Assembly (NCBI GenBank): GCA_043777375.1
Contig: JAYWHX010000007.1
Span: 13,205-77,204, forward strand
Source: TH-plancto1 sp043777375
Lineage (GTDB): Bacteria; Planctomycetota; Planctomycetia; Planctomycetales; Planctomycetaceae
Direction: 5' to 3'
Length of the DNA stretch: 64,000 nucleotides
In this document: positions 1 to 8,869 of the stretch, in pieces
Layout: each line of letters begins with the position of its first letter
Numbering within the stretch: position 1 is the stretch's first letter
Position numbers and translations under genes: made by a program
The notes under the pieces: model-generated
The model's database searches: none
Seen by the model: only the letters and a program-made list of their open reading frames with translations
Told to the model about the DNA's origin: nothing

Positions 1-1
1 G

Positions 2-100
2 ACTGCCGAGTTGGTTCTCGATGCGAACACCAAGAGCATTGATGACTTGGCCGATGACGTCATCGCCTACCTGAAGGCCAAGGGCCTGCTGTCCGTATAG
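2..100 (+). CDS. C-terminal fragment of an adenylylsulfate (APS) kinase-like protein
   Basis: Only the last 32 codons are in the window; the 5' part lies outside. The visible tail contains the stretch AELVLDANTKSIDDLADDVI and ends KGLLSV before a TAG stop. This resembles the C-terminus of CysC-type APS kinases, where a PELV-L-D element is followed by a helix that closes the P-loop kinase fold. APS kinase phosphorylates adenosine 5'-phosphosulfate to PAPS in sulfate activation. No catalytic motif is visible, so the call rests on the tail alone; a CysN/CysC fusion is equally possible. A hairpin repeat and a strong terminator follow. Confidence 0.55.
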   Translation, partial: TAELVLDANTKSIDDLADDVIAYLKAKGLLSV

Positions 101-110
101 AGAGTAAGTG

Positions 111-183
111 AGCGGACTGGCGCTAGCCGCCAGCTCCGCATTGCGTGAACCGTTCGTGGAGCCGGTGGCTAGCGCCATCCGCT
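111..183. repeat. Long imperfect palindrome (REP-like hairpin)
   Basis: Two arms of about 29 bases face each other around a short centre. The left arm reads agcggactggcgctagcc and the right arm, reverse-complemented, reads agcggatggcgctagcc; both continue into a matching cc-gctcc block. It lies between the upstream stop codon and the terminator, with no coding potential. It looks like a dispersed intergenic palindrome rather than a terminator, because no T-run follows. Confidence 0.7.
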
Positions 184-193
184 CACAAGAGAG

Positions 194-227
194 AACACCC
201 TCGAACCCAGTGGTTCGAGGGTGTTTT
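194..227 (+). terminator. Rho-independent terminator of the upstream APS-kinase-like gene
   Basis: A perfect 14-bp stem (aacaccctcgaacc paired with ggttcgagggtgtt) closes on a 4-base loop and runs into TTTT. It stops transcription of the gene ending at base 100. Its presence also argues against a GTG start at base 221 for the next gene, since that start would lie inside the stem. Confidence 0.9.
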
Positions 228-265
228 CATACCGTGCCCATCTCGCTCGCTTCCGAGGCCCGACC

Positions 266-646
266 ATGCTCCCCCGCGGCTGGCTGAACTACCTCTTCGG
301 CAACCGAGGCGAGCGTCTGGCAGCGAAGACTCTCAAGGCCAAGGGCTACCGCATTCTCGCTCGCAACTGCCGAAACCGCTGGGGCGAGATCGACCTGATC
401 GCGATGGACGGGAACTCGATTGTCTTTGTCGAGGTCAAAACCCGGTCGCAATCCGAGACCGGTCGCCCCGAGGAAGCGGTCACCCCGACCAAACAACGCC
501 AGATCAGCCGAGCCGCAGCTGCGTGGCTGCACCATTATCGACTGGACAATCACCGCTGCCGGTTCGATGTGATTGCGATTGTGTGGCGAGCGGGGGAAGC
601 CCCACTGATTGAGCATTACATCGCGGCGTTTGACGAGGCCAATTGA
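266..646 (+). CDS. YraN/UPF0102 family endonuclease-like protein
   Basis: The 126-residue product carries the family signature: GERLAAKTLKAKGYRIL near the N-terminus, then NRWGEIDLIA and IVFVEVKTRS. The E-I-D and E-V-K residues form the PD-(D/E)xK nuclease-like core expected of UPF0102 proteins. The family is widespread and often sits near ribosomal or topoisomerase genes; its substrate is not settled. I chose the ATG at 266 because a GAGG motif lies 7 bases upstream and the earlier in-frame GTG is inside a terminator stem. The 3' end overlaps the convergent neighbour by 31 bases. Confidence 0.85.
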   Translation: MLPRGWLNYLFGNRGERLAAKTLKAKGYRILARNCRNRWGEIDLIAMDGNSIVFVEVKTRSQSETGRPEEAVTPTKQRQISRAAAAWLHHYRLDNHRCRFDVIAIVWRAGEAPLIEHYIAAFDEAN

Positions 647-1137
647 GGCTCTTCATCGACTGCGGTAGCGGGCACGCTGGTGGCCGCCGCTTGGACTTTG
701 GCCTGATGGAAAACGATAAACTCGTTGAAGAGTTTCTCAAAGTCGGTCAGCATGTCCCCTTCTCGCAGCTTGATCGGCTGAATGGTTTTCCCGGCCATCA
801 TGTCCTTCATGGCATTCGAAAAACGCACCAGCGGCCCGGCAATTCGATGAGTCTGACGGATCAGCTCATAAATTACGATGGGGAGCAGCAACGTGGCTGC
901 CATCGTAAGCGGCAGGTACTCAATCAAAAAGTGCCCATAGAGTTCGTTGAGCGGCTTCATCGGCTCATCACTACCTGTGAGTTGGGACAGACGCGCCCGG
1001 ACAAAAAAGTACATGAATGCGCCATGCCAGACGCAAAGGTGGTACATCACCCAGTAGCAGGCAAATCGCAGGGACATGGCTCCCTGGATGCCACGATTGA
1101 CGAAGAGCTTGGAGCGTTTGAACTGAAGCTGAAGCAT
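616..1137 (-). CDS. Membrane protein with HAMP-like segment
   Basis: This 173-residue protein has two hydrophobic stretches, around SLRFACYWVMYHLCVW and YLPLTMAATLLLPIVIYELI. The second is followed by a HAMP-like helix: RIAGPLVRFSNAMKDMMAGKTIQPIKLREGDMLTDF. HAMP linkers usually pass signals from membrane segments to a cytoplasmic output domain, but no kinase or methyl-accepting domain follows; the protein ends soon after in an Ala-rich tail. The ATG at 1137 has GAGG six bases upstream. It may be a small sensor subunit or a membrane organiser. Function unknown. The 3' end overlaps the convergent YraN-like gene by 31 bases. Confidence 0.7.
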   Translation of the reverse strand: MLQLQFKRSKLFVNRGIQGAMSLRFACYWVMYHLCVWHGAFMYFFVRARLSQLTGSDEPMKPLNELYGHFLIEYLPLTMAATLLLPIVIYELIRQTHRIAGPLVRFSNAMKDMMAGKTIQPIKLREGDMLTDFEKLFNEFIVFHQAKVQAAATSVPATAVDEEPQLASSNAAM

Positions 1138-1372
1138 GATCCACCTCGACACGGACAAGGCCCGCACACCGGGTGCGAAAATACCTCTCTCATGACGGTA
1201 GGTCACATTTCACCGCAACCGTGGGAGTTTCCCGCGCTGTGAGAATGCAACGTGCAGAAAACGCTGACCGGTTGTAACGAAGACAACGGCCGCACCGCTC
1301 CGTCGCAGAATTCGTCAGAATACTGCCGTCTGACTTCTGCCCTAACTCACGGCAGAATTCTGTCGAAGTCTG

Positions 1373-1753
1373 CTACATCCGCACGACCTCTCGCACGGTA
1401 TTGGTGCGGCGAGACTTGGGGCCTTCCAGCCAGACATCGACCTGTTGCCGACGGCCTGCATTCAGAATGCGATAGAACGCCAGCAGCAGAAACGCCCCGC
1501 TGGTCGCCGCCACGAAGCCCCACAGACTGATCGGCGTAATCTTGGCATCACGCACAAAGAAGGCTAACGTTCCACAGCCGATCACGGTCCCTACGATGCC
1601 CATCATCAGCGTGGCGACCGCTCCGCCGGGGTCTTTGCCCGGCATGATCGCCTTGGCGGTCAGACCGACAAGGGTGCCGAATCCGACCCAAACCAGGAAC
1701 TCTTGCAAGCTGCGTTCAACAACGGCCTGCCATTGTGGATCAAGTGTCGGCAT
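1373..1753 (-). CDS. GlsB/YeaQ/YmgE (transglycosylase-associated) family membrane protein
   Basis: The 126-residue product has three predicted membrane spans and the family core FGTLVGLTAKAIMPGKDPGGA followed by a Gly-rich second span (GIVGTVIGCGTLAF). Members of this family are small membrane proteins, often stress induced; the enzymatic name is historical and no catalytic site is visible. A basic cytoplasmic tail of about 30 residues (RILNAGRRQQVDVWLEG onward) is longer than in typical 80-90 residue members. It stands alone between the HAMP-like gene and the large SurA-like gene. Confidence 0.8.
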   Translation of the reverse strand: MPTLDPQWQAVVERSLQEFLVWVGFGTLVGLTAKAIMPGKDPGGAVATLMMGIVGTVIGCGTLAFFVRDAKITPISLWGFVAATSGAFLLLAFYRILNAGRRQQVDVWLEGPKSRRTNTVREVVRM

Positions 1754-1873
1754 CGCGCGGTCCTCTTGGCGACGGAATCATCTCACTAGCCTATCGGCAG
1801 TCGTGATCGCTACGTCCAGAACGTTCCGTGTGCCCGATACAGTCGTCACATTCCGCATGAACAAGATCGCACG

Positions 1874-1905
1874 AAAAAGCCCAGAGGTGGTCACCCCTGG
1901 GCTTT
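1874..1905 (-). terminator. Rho-independent terminator of the SurA/PpiD-like gene
   Basis: The arms aaagcccag and ctgggcttt form a 9-bp stem with an inner GGTG/CACC helix. Read on the minus strand the hairpin is followed by a run of five T. It begins about 30 bases past the stop of the SurA-like gene. Confidence 0.85.
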
Positions 1906-1936
1906 GATCGTTCATCGTATGCCATGGAACGGCAGG

Positions 1937-4696
1937 CTACTTCTTCTCATCCGCACGCGACATCGGCACGCCGTGCTTGCGGAACAAGCGATCGGCAAAG
2001 CTGCCGTCGCGAGACCGCGATTGCTGCATGGCGTACATCGACAGGTCGCCCTGGCTTTCGAGGAATTGATTACGCATCACCTGCACCTCAGCCTCGGTTT
2101 CCGGGGAACGCTTCTCGATTCGAGTCACGTAATAGACCGAGCGGTCTTCGTTGGGAACAACGCCGGTCGCACCCGACTTCAATTCGTTAAAGACCTGGGC
2201 CATGAAGCTCTCGCCCGCCCCTTCGACACCCTGAACGGCCCCCAGTCGAGGAGAGTTATCCCCCCCGAACTGTCGTGGAGCCGTGGAGCGTTGCAGCCAA
2301 GAAAACTCACCCGTCGATTTGACGGTCACAAAGATGCTATTGTCCTTGTCGCCGGTGACCGTCTGCTCACCCAGGGCCTCGGCCATGGGCTTGTCAGACT
2401 TGGAGACCAGACTGGCCAGTTCTTGAGCACGCTTCTCAGCCAGAGGACGGGCCTTCAATGTTCTCCAGACCTTAATCACCTGATCTTTGACACCCGGTTC
2501 TTCCATGGTCAGCGGCTCGTGACCAGCGACATCCTCGATCTTCCAGTAGGCATAGCTCCCCTTCTGATCGATATCGAAAGCAGTCATCGCCGAGTAGAGG
2601 TCGTCTTCCTTGCTCTGGTTCACCATGTCGACCACTCGTCCCTGACGACCTACCAGTGCCCCACCGACCTGATGATCTTCCGAGGTCAGTAGTTCCTGCA
2701 GCGTCAGCAGCGGAGTCTCCGCATAGACCAATCCGTTTTTCTCGACGTACTCCTTCAGTCGCTTGGTCGCTTCTTCAGGAGACATCGCATCCTTGGACAA
2801 CTCCGTCGCCTTCGCGCCGTTCTTCTCGGCTAAAGCCTTCTGATGGTCGAGGTATTCCGCAACACCCAGATGCAGGTCGTTCATGTAATCCCGAGCGGCG
2901 TTGATCTTCGCTTCGACCAGCGGCCGCGTCTTTTCGGCCAGCAATTCGTCGCGAATCTGTTGCTTCAGGATTTCGTCCAGCGGACGCACCTTCGCCACCG
3001 GCGGGGCGGGATCTCCATAGACATCCGTCTCCACCACCGGTGGAACGCTGAGCGGTGCATCGACTGGCTTTTCACCGGCCGGAGGTGCAGCATCGCTGGC
3101 GGGAGCTGCGGGAGCCTCGACAGGCTTTTCTACCGCTGCAGGTGCAGCGGGGGTTTCAGCGGGCGTTGCCGGGACAGCGGGCGTCTCGGCAGGAACAGCT
3201 GCGGCGGCAGGAGACTCAGCTGCGGGTGCTTCCACCGCCGGAGCGGCTTCCGCTGGCTTCTCTTCAGCTGCGGGTTGATCCTGAATCAGGACGACCGGTT
3301 GCAGCTGAGTAATTCGAGGGCGCAATGAAGTCCCCTCGGGCTTGGCCGGCGGCTCAGCAGGCTTTTCTTCCGCAGCTGGAGCCGCTGGTTCGGCAGGCTT
3401 CGCTTCAACGGGGACAGCTGGGTCAGCCGGCGTACTGGCGGCTGGCGCTGCTGGTTCCGCAGGCTTGTCACCTTCCACGGGAGCGGCTGGCTCAACGGGC
3501 GTTTCACCAACAGGTGCCGCTGGCTCGACGGGTTTCCCCCCGGTCGGAGCAGCAGGATCGACAGGCTCTGTGGGGGCTTTCGGCGTGGCGGGCAACTCTG
3601 GCATATCCGGAAAGCTGAGGCCACTGCCGGGCCGTTGAACTGGCATCTCGCGCTGATAGCGCTCTTCATAGCGTTTTTGAATTTCTTCCTCAGTCACCTC
3701 GCCGGCCTGCTTTTCCATCGTCTCGTAGACCGGCTCTAGATAGGCCAGCCGCACTCGTCGGGGCAGGTACAATCCGGGACGCCCCTCCTCCAGCTGGCCT
3801 TCGGGAGTGCTGTTCGGGAAATTCCCTTTGTACTTTTCAAAGACCTCTTTCAACTCGCCATCGGTCGGCAAAGCGTCCTTGTCGACAAAGTCCTGCACGG
3901 GGACAGCCACAATTTGGGCCGACTGTCGGGTGTTTAGCTTGCGATGCATCTCCCAGACATCGACCGGAGTCATCCGGCCTCCGCCCAGCAGTATTTTGGC
4001 TGCCTGCCGCGCCCGCATCTCGTGGCAAACTGCCGCGATGACACTGTTCTCCGAGGAGTTCGGGAAACTGGCAATCGTATTCTTGATGGCTTCTGCGAAC
4101 ACCTTTTGTGTCAGCTGATCCTTGCCATCCGCGTCTTTCCCGGCGACCTGCTTGAGGAAGTCCATGGCCGCTTCGTCGGTGACCTGAATGCCCAGATCCT
4201 TGGCCTCGCGGGTCAGCAGTTCGGAAATCAAGATGTCATTCGTCTGATCCTGCGAGCCGAAGCCGAACAGGTATTGCGGCAGCTGGAACTGGGCCATGAA
4301 GCTGGAGTTCGGATTGCCCCCGTAATACACCAGATTGACCATGCGATTGGCCAACCCGCGCTGGCGACCGAGATCATCGAGGTCACTCACCGAGAGGTTG
4401 CCCGTGGTGGCGGAGATCGCCGCCGGGGGTCTTCCCAGAAACATGAAGATCAACGTGATCGCCAGGCCCAGGACACCGCCGAAGATGGCGTTCTCGCCAG
4501 ACTTCCCGTCTCGGGCTCCCCAGACCCAACCGACAACGGCCAAGCTCCCGATCACCATCGCCGCCACTGCGAACGGTGATGACTCGCCCGAACTGTTCGC
4601 GGTGTCGGAAATAATGAATGATAAAACAGCAATGCCCGTGACGGCTGCCAAGGTCACCTTCTGGTGACGGCGAAAGAACTCAAACGGTGTCGACAT
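1937..4696 (-). CDS. SurA/PpiD-like membrane-anchored chaperone with Pro/Ala/Glu-rich insert
   Basis: This protein of about 919 residues starts MSTPFEFFRRHQKVTLAAVTGIAVLSF, an N-terminal membrane anchor as in PpiD, followed by two more hydrophobic spans. Next comes a SurA_N-like region (SVSDLDDLGRQRGLANRMV, then DILISELLTREAKDLGIQVTD), typical of periplasmic folding factors. A low-complexity tract rich in PAEPAAP-type motifs spans roughly residues 380-590 and splits the chaperone core. The C-terminal half resembles the substrate-holding region of PpiD; I cannot see a clean parvulin active site. The ATG at 4696 has AAGGA seven bases upstream; an in-frame extension upstream lacks both a ribosome site and family similarity. 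Likely role: assisting folding of exported proteins. Confidence 0.7.
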   Translation of the reverse strand: MSTPFEFFRRHQKVTLAAVTGIAVLSFIISDTANSSGESSPFAVAAMVIGSLAVVGWVWGARDGKSGENAIFGGVLGLAITLIFMFLGRPPAAISATTGNLSVSDLDDLGRQRGLANRMVNLVYYGGNPNSSFMAQFQLPQYLFGFGSQDQTNDILISELLTREAKDLGIQVTDEAAMDFLKQVAGKDADGKDQLTQKVFAEAIKNTIASFPNSSENSVIAAVCHEMRARQAAKILLGGGRMTPVDVWEMHRKLNTRQSAQIVAVPVQDFVDKDALPTDGELKEVFEKYKGNFPNSTPEGQLEEGRPGLYLPRRVRLAYLEPVYETMEKQAGEVTEEEIQKRYEERYQREMPVQRPGSGLSFPDMPELPATPKAPTEPVDPAAPTGGKPVEPAAPVGETPVEPAAPVEGDKPAEPAAPAASTPADPAVPVEAKPAEPAAPAAEEKPAEPPAKPEGTSLRPRITQLQPVVLIQDQPAAEEKPAEAAPAVEAPAAESPAAAAVPAETPAVPATPAETPAAPAAVEKPVEAPAAPASDAAPPAGEKPVDAPLSVPPVVETDVYGDPAPPVAKVRPLDEILKQQIRDELLAEKTRPLVEAKINAARDYMNDLHLGVAEYLDHQKALAEKNGAKATELSKDAMSPEEATKRLKEYVEKNGLVYAETPLLTLQELLTSEDHQVGGALVGRQGRVVDMVNQSKEDDLYSAMTAFDIDQKGSYAYWKIEDVAGHEPLTMEEPGVKDQVIKVWRTLKARPLAEKRAQELASLVSKSDKPMAEALGEQTVTGDKDNSIFVTVKSTGEFSWLQRSTAPRQFGGDNSPRLGAVQGVEGAGESFMAQVFNELKSGATGVVPNEDRSVYYVTRIEKRSPETEAEVQVMRNQFLESQGDLSMYAMQQSRSRDGSFADRLFRKHGVPMSRADEKK

Positions 4697-5016
4697 CCGT
4701 GATCCTTGACTGCATAGACGCGATCGGGAATTCGAGCGCGAGTGTCCTGGTGGGCTCTCGGGGCATCCGTCGGAAGCCCGGACGAGATTTTTTCCCGAGT
4801 CCTGGGACCCCGGCTCAAACCGCATTCGACCGCAGAAAAGACTGGGGTTGATCGCTAAACGAGAGACAGGACCCCCAACTCGGCACAGGGGCCGTGACTT
4901 GACAACCAGACGCAAAATTCCGTAAGGAAGCTCACGACTTATTGTGGTCGGAAGGTGGCGAGCCGCATTGTAGCTCTCCCCACCCCCCCCGCAAGAGGGA
5001 CCGAAGGACAGCCGTC

Positions 5017-5173
5017 GGCCGTCAGCTTTCAGCAGTCAGCCAGAGGATGGTCGACCGCAGGGGGCTGTCGTTGGACGGCGAGGATTCCATCGTTTCTGGC
5101 TGACCGCTGACGGCTGATGGCTGACAGCTTCAGGCAACTCTGGCTGATCGCTGACGGCTGATGGCTGACAGCT
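5017..5173. repeat. Tandem GCTGACGGCTGATGGCTGAC repeats upstream of topA
   Basis: Two 35-base copies (5095-5129 and 5139-5173) differ at one base and share the core cgctgacggctgatggctga. A degenerate piece lies at 5017-5046, and related motifs recur after the sod gene near 35671. The second copy ends 22 bases before the topA start codon, so the repeat is in the topA leader. The rest of the region from 4697 to 5195 shows no gene. Confidence 0.8.
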
Positions 5174-5195
5174 CCTCTCAAGAATCGGGTGTTCG

Positions 5196-7859
5196 GTGGC
5201 TGACAAGTCGAAGAGCAAGATGACCTTGGTGATCGTGGAATCACCCGCCAAGGCCAAGAAAATCGGTGGCTTCCTCGGCAGTAATTACGAGGTCTTGGCC
5301 AGCGTCGGTCACATTCGCGACCTGCCCCAAAAGGCTGCCGATGTCACCAAAGAGATGAAAGAGATGGGCTGGACGGCTCTGGGCGTGGATGTCGAGAAGG
5401 ACTTCGCCCCGCTGTATCTCGTGCCCGCTGAGAAGAAGAAAACAATCGCGGAGCTGAAGCGAGCCCTCAAAGGTGCCGACGAACTCATTCTGGCGACAGA
5501 CGAAGACCGCGAAGGCGAAAGCATTGGCTGGCACCTCGCGGACCTGCTGCAACCCAAGGTTCCCGTCAAGCGAATGGTGTTCTCCGAAATCACCAAACCG
5601 GCCATTCTCGACGCGCTGAAACATACCCGCGATCTCGATATGAATCTGGTCCGGGCGCAGGAAACCCGCCGCGTCCTCGACCGGCTCTACGGCTACACCC
5701 TCAGCCCCCTGCTCTGGAAGAAAGTCGCCCCCAAGCTCTCCGCCGGACGAGTGCAGAGCGTGGCCGTGCGGGTCATGGTCCAGCGGGAACTCGAACGCCA
5801 GGCATTCCGCAGCGGAACATACTGGGATATAAAGGCTTACGTAACCTCTCCCACGGGCAGCCACTTCACCGCCGAGCTCGCCACCGTCGGCGGTAAACGC
5901 ATCGCCGCTGGGAAGGATTTCGACGAGAACACCGGGCGTTTGCAGGACTCGGTCGCGGGCAAAATCGTACTTCTTGACGAGCAACTGGCCAAGGATGTCC
6001 AAGCCCGGATTAAGGACGCCCCGTGGACCGTCTCCTCGGTTGATTCGAAGCAATCCGTTCGCCGCCCGAGTGCTCCGTTCACCACCAGTAGCCTCCAGCA
6101 GGACGCCAACAACAAGCTGCGACTGTCCGCCAAGGAGACCATGCAGGTCGCCCAGCGACTGTATGAAGACGGCTACATCACTTACATGCGAACCGACAGC
6201 GTGAACCTGTCTCAGGAAGCCGTCACAGCGGCCCGCACGCGGATCGCGGAGACCTATGGGCAGGACTACCTCAGCCCGACCCCGCGCGTCTTCGCCAGCA
6301 AGACGAAAAACGCCCAAGAGGCCCATGAAGCCATCCGCCCGGCGGGCACTGAGATGCTGACCGGCGACCAGATCGGCCTCAGCGGGCGCGAGCTGTCTCT
6401 CTATGAATTGATCTGGAAGCGGACGATGGCCTGCCAGATGGCGGATGCTCGACTGCGGCAGGAATCGGCCACGATCACAGTTGCCGACACCGAGTTCCGC
6501 GCGACTGGCCAAGTCGTCGAGTTCCCCGGCTTCTTCCGAGCCTATGTCGAGGGTGCAGACGATCCCGAAGCGGCTCTGGAAGACCGTGACACGGCCTTGC
6601 CCCCCCTCAAAGAGAACGACAAGATCGGCCTCCAAAAGATCGAGCCGCTTGGCCACGAAACCAAGCCCCCCGCGCGATACACCGAAGCCACCATCGTCAA
6701 GAAACTGGAAGCCGAAGGGGTCGGACGCCCGTCCACCTATGCCAGTATCATCAGCACGGTGCAGGACCGGGGCTACGTGGTCAAGGCCGCCAACCAGTTA
6801 ATCCCCACCTTCAAGGCGTTCGCCGTCTCGAAGCTGCTTGAGGAATACTTCCCCAAGCTGGTCGACCTGCAATTCACCGCTCAGATGGAGCAGTCACTGG
6901 ACGATATCTCGAACGGGGTGCAAGAGTACCTGCCGTACCTGCGTCAGTTCTACTCGGGCGAACAGGGACTCGAAGCCACCGTCAAGCACCAGGAAGCGAA
7001 TATCGACCCCAAGAAGGCATGTTCGGTCGAGATCGAGGGACTTAACGCCACCGTCCGCATCGGTCGCTATGGCCCCTACCTGCAACGCATCAACGGCGAG
7101 GAAACCCTGACAGCTCCTCTGCCCGAGGATGTCTCCCCCGCCGACATCAATAATGAAATGGCTGACAAGCTGTTCGAGGCCAAGGCCCGCGGGCCGGAAT
7201 CACTCGGCATGCACCCGGACGAAGGGGTGCCGGTCTTCTCGCTAACCGGGCGATTCGGTCCGTACGTCCAGCTCGGTGAGGTGAGCGACGAGAACCCCAA
7301 GCCCAAGCGGTCGTCGATTCCCAAGGGCACCGACCCGGCGAACGTGACGCTCGCCTTGGCCCTCCAACTCCTGAGCATGCCGCGTAACCTCGGCCCGCAC
7401 CCCGAGGACGGCAAACCCGTCAACGCGGGCATTGGCCGATTCGGCCCATACGTGGAGCACAACCGCAAGTTTAAGTCGCTGCAGAAGACCGACGATGTGC
7501 TGACGATCGGGCTGCCGCGCGGGTTGGAACTGCTGGCGATGGCGCGAGTGAAAGCCGGAGCTGAGCCGATCCGCGATCTCGGCAAACACCCCGAGGACGA
7601 CGAGCCCGTCGGCATCTACGATGGCAAGTACGGCCACTACGTGAAGCACGGCGACATCAACGCCACCATCCCCAAGGGCTCCGACATCGCCACCTTCACC
7701 CTCGAAGAAGCGATCCCGCTGCTCGCCGAACGCGCAGCTGCAGGCGGCGGAAAGAAGACCAAGAAGAAAGCCGCCGCCAAGAAGACGACCAAGAAGGCCG
7801 CTACCAAGAAAAAAGCAGTGAAGAAGAAGGCCGCCAAGAAGGTCGCAGAGGCCGAGTAA
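5196..7859 (+). CDS. topA: DNA topoisomerase I
   Basis: Type IA topoisomerase of 887 residues that relaxes negative supercoils by single-strand passage. The TOPRIM domain opens with LVIVESPAKAKKIGGFLG and has the metal site DEDREGE starting at Asp102. The catalytic tyrosine is Tyr330 in GYITYMRTDS. The C-terminal part holds several Gly-Pro-Y/F-V repeats (GRYGPYLQR, GRFGPYVQL, GRFGPYVEH, GKYGHYVKH), the zinc-free type of C-terminal repeat, and ends in a Lys/Ala-rich tail of about 35 residues that probably grips DNA. The GTG at 5196 gives MADKSKSKMTL; an ATG eight codons later is the alternative start. Confidence 0.97.
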   Translation: MADKSKSKMTLVIVESPAKAKKIGGFLGSNYEVLASVGHIRDLPQKAADVTKEMKEMGWTALGVDVEKDFAPLYLVPAEKKKTIAELKRALKGADELILATDEDREGESIGWHLADLLQPKVPVKRMVFSEITKPAILDALKHTRDLDMNLVRAQETRRVLDRLYGYTLSPLLWKKVAPKLSAGRVQSVAVRVMVQRELERQAFRSGTYWDIKAYVTSPTGSHFTAELATVGGKRIAAGKDFDENTGRLQDSVAGKIVLLDEQLAKDVQARIKDAPWTVSSVDSKQSVRRPSAPFTTSSLQQDANNKLRLSAKETMQVAQRLYEDGYITYMRTDSVNLSQEAVTAARTRIAETYGQDYLSPTPRVFASKTKNAQEAHEAIRPAGTEMLTGDQIGLSGRELSLYELIWKRTMACQMADARLRQESATITVADTEFRATGQVVEFPGFFRAYVEGADDPEAALEDRDTALPPLKENDKIGLQKIEPLGHETKPPARYTEATIVKKLEAEGVGRPSTYASIISTVQDRGYVVKAANQLIPTFKAFAVSKLLEEYFPKLVDLQFTAQMEQSLDDISNGVQEYLPYLRQFYSGEQGLEATVKHQEANIDPKKACSVEIEGLNATVRIGRYGPYLQRINGEETLTAPLPEDVSPADINNEMADKLFEAKARGPESLGMHPDEGVPVFSLTGRFGPYVQLGEVSDENPKPKRSSIPKGTDPANVTLALALQLLSMPRNLGPHPEDGKPVNAGIGRFGPYVEHNRKFKSLQKTDDVLTIGLPRGLELLAMARVKAGAEPIRDLGKHPEDDEPVGIYDGKYGHYVKHGDINATIPKGSDIATFTLEEAIPLLAERAAAGGGKKTKKKAAAKKTTKKAATKKKAVKKKAAKKVAEAE

Positions 7860-7880
7860 CCCGTCGGCAATTCAGGCAAC

Positions 7881-7921
7881 GTAGCGGAAGTCGTCAGACT
7901 TTCGCCGTCTGAATCGCTGCC
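7881..7921. repeat. Short palindromic intergenic repeat
   Basis: The segment contains cagac and gtctg arms around ttcgcc, within gcggaagtcgtcagactttc. It resembles short dispersed palindromes of planctomycete genomes, a comparison from memory. The remaining bases between topA and the next gene (to 8121) hold no gene I can support. Confidence 0.35.
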
Positions 7922-8121
7922 GAATCACCGCGGGATGGCCCTGGCATCCCGCCTGCCCCCCATTGCTGGTACACCGATGAAAATGGCCACATGAGGCATC
8001 CCGTGTTTCGTGTGGCCTGGGGCATCGAGGCCACTTCACGGCTTCCTGATTCGTCCGGGAGTGCCACAACCCTTCCTAGCGTTCGGTAATGTCGGCCCCC
8101 TTCGCCCTCCCTGCGAAGCAC

Positions 8122-8760
8122 TCACGCCGCTCGTGTCTCGTGCCACGGGATGAGCTTGGGGATCGGCACCTGAGCCCCGATGACAGCTCCGTGGGCATCT
8201 CGGAGGGCGGCCAGGTCGTGGTGCAGGAACTTCAGCAGCGGAGAACGTGGCGATCGGCGGCGCAGGTAGCCTTGGCACAACATCTCCACGATCTCATCGT
8301 AGACCTTGTGGCTGGCCGAATGAGCGTAGCACCGGCCACCAAACCGCCGAATATCGCCGTCAAATCGCGGGCTGATGTGGTACAGCTCGTGGACCAAGGT
8401 GTTGAGCTTCTCCTCAAACGGGAGATCAAAGAACCTCGGCAAATAGACCGACAGGATATAGGACTGTTCGCGAGCCCCCGCGTAAAGCCGCTGGATTGTC
8501 CAGGTTTGGCCGTCTCGCACGGTGGTCAGTTCGCCACCCTCAAACCGCAGCGGCGTCAGCTTCGCCAGCATCCCATGGGAAGTCCCCCGGCGAGTCTGAC
8601 AAAATGACAACGCCACGCGATCCATTTGCACGTGCCGCAGATCCGGAACGCGGACTGACAAATCCTCACAGACAGCTGTCAAAGCCGCAGTGATATCAAA
8701 CCCTTCAAGGGTAGCGAATCCGTTCGCGTGTGCAGGCACAGCTGTTCCGAGAACATCCAT
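8122..8760 (-). CDS. Putative zinc metallopeptidase (HExxH protein)
   Basis: The 212-residue product has one clear motif, HELYH at residues 124-128 inside LVHELYHISPRFDGDIRRFG, the zinc-binding signature of zincins. A Cys-rich stretch and basic C-terminal region follow (CQGYLRRRSPRSPLLKFL). The layout resembles small phage- or SprT-like putative metallopeptidases, in which a further His after the motif (here around YAHSASHK) supplies the third ligand. No signal peptide is seen, so it is probably cytoplasmic. It lies between topA and the end of the ribosomal cluster, separated from rplQ by a terminator, so it is not part of that operon. Substrate unknown. Confidence 0.6.
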   Translation of the reverse strand: MDVLGTAVPAHANGFATLEGFDITAALTAVCEDLSVRVPDLRHVQMDRVALSFCQTRRGTSHGMLAKLTPLRFEGGELTTVRDGQTWTIQRLYAGAREQSYILSVYLPRFFDLPFEEKLNTLVHELYHISPRFDGDIRRFGGRCYAHSASHKVYDEIVEMLCQGYLRRRSPRSPLLKFLHHDLAALRDAHGAVIGAQVPIPKLIPWHETRAA

Positions 8761-8786
8761 GTTCCCGGCCTCTCAAGTCAAGAGGC

Positions 8787-8817
8787 AAAAAAAAGGGCAG
8801 GCGAATTCGCCTGCCCT
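8787..8817 (-). terminator. Terminator at the end of the ribosomal-protein operon
   Basis: A perfect palindrome (agggcaggcgaa and its complement, 12 bp per arm) is followed on the minus strand by eight T. It lies about 50 bases past the rplQ stop and closes the S10-spc-alpha transcript. Confidence 0.92.
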
Positions 8818-8869
8818 CTGTCTGTTCGAAACTCGCGATCACAATTGGATCGCAGCCACCGTGAAGTGA

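Noticed and set aside
221..265. GTG start upstream of the YraN-like gene
   Set aside because: It lies within a terminator stem, and the ATG at 266 has a good ribosome site and family fit.
5241..6656. Long open frame opposite topA
   Set aside because: It is antisense to a clear topoisomerase gene with no family match; open only because of codon bias.
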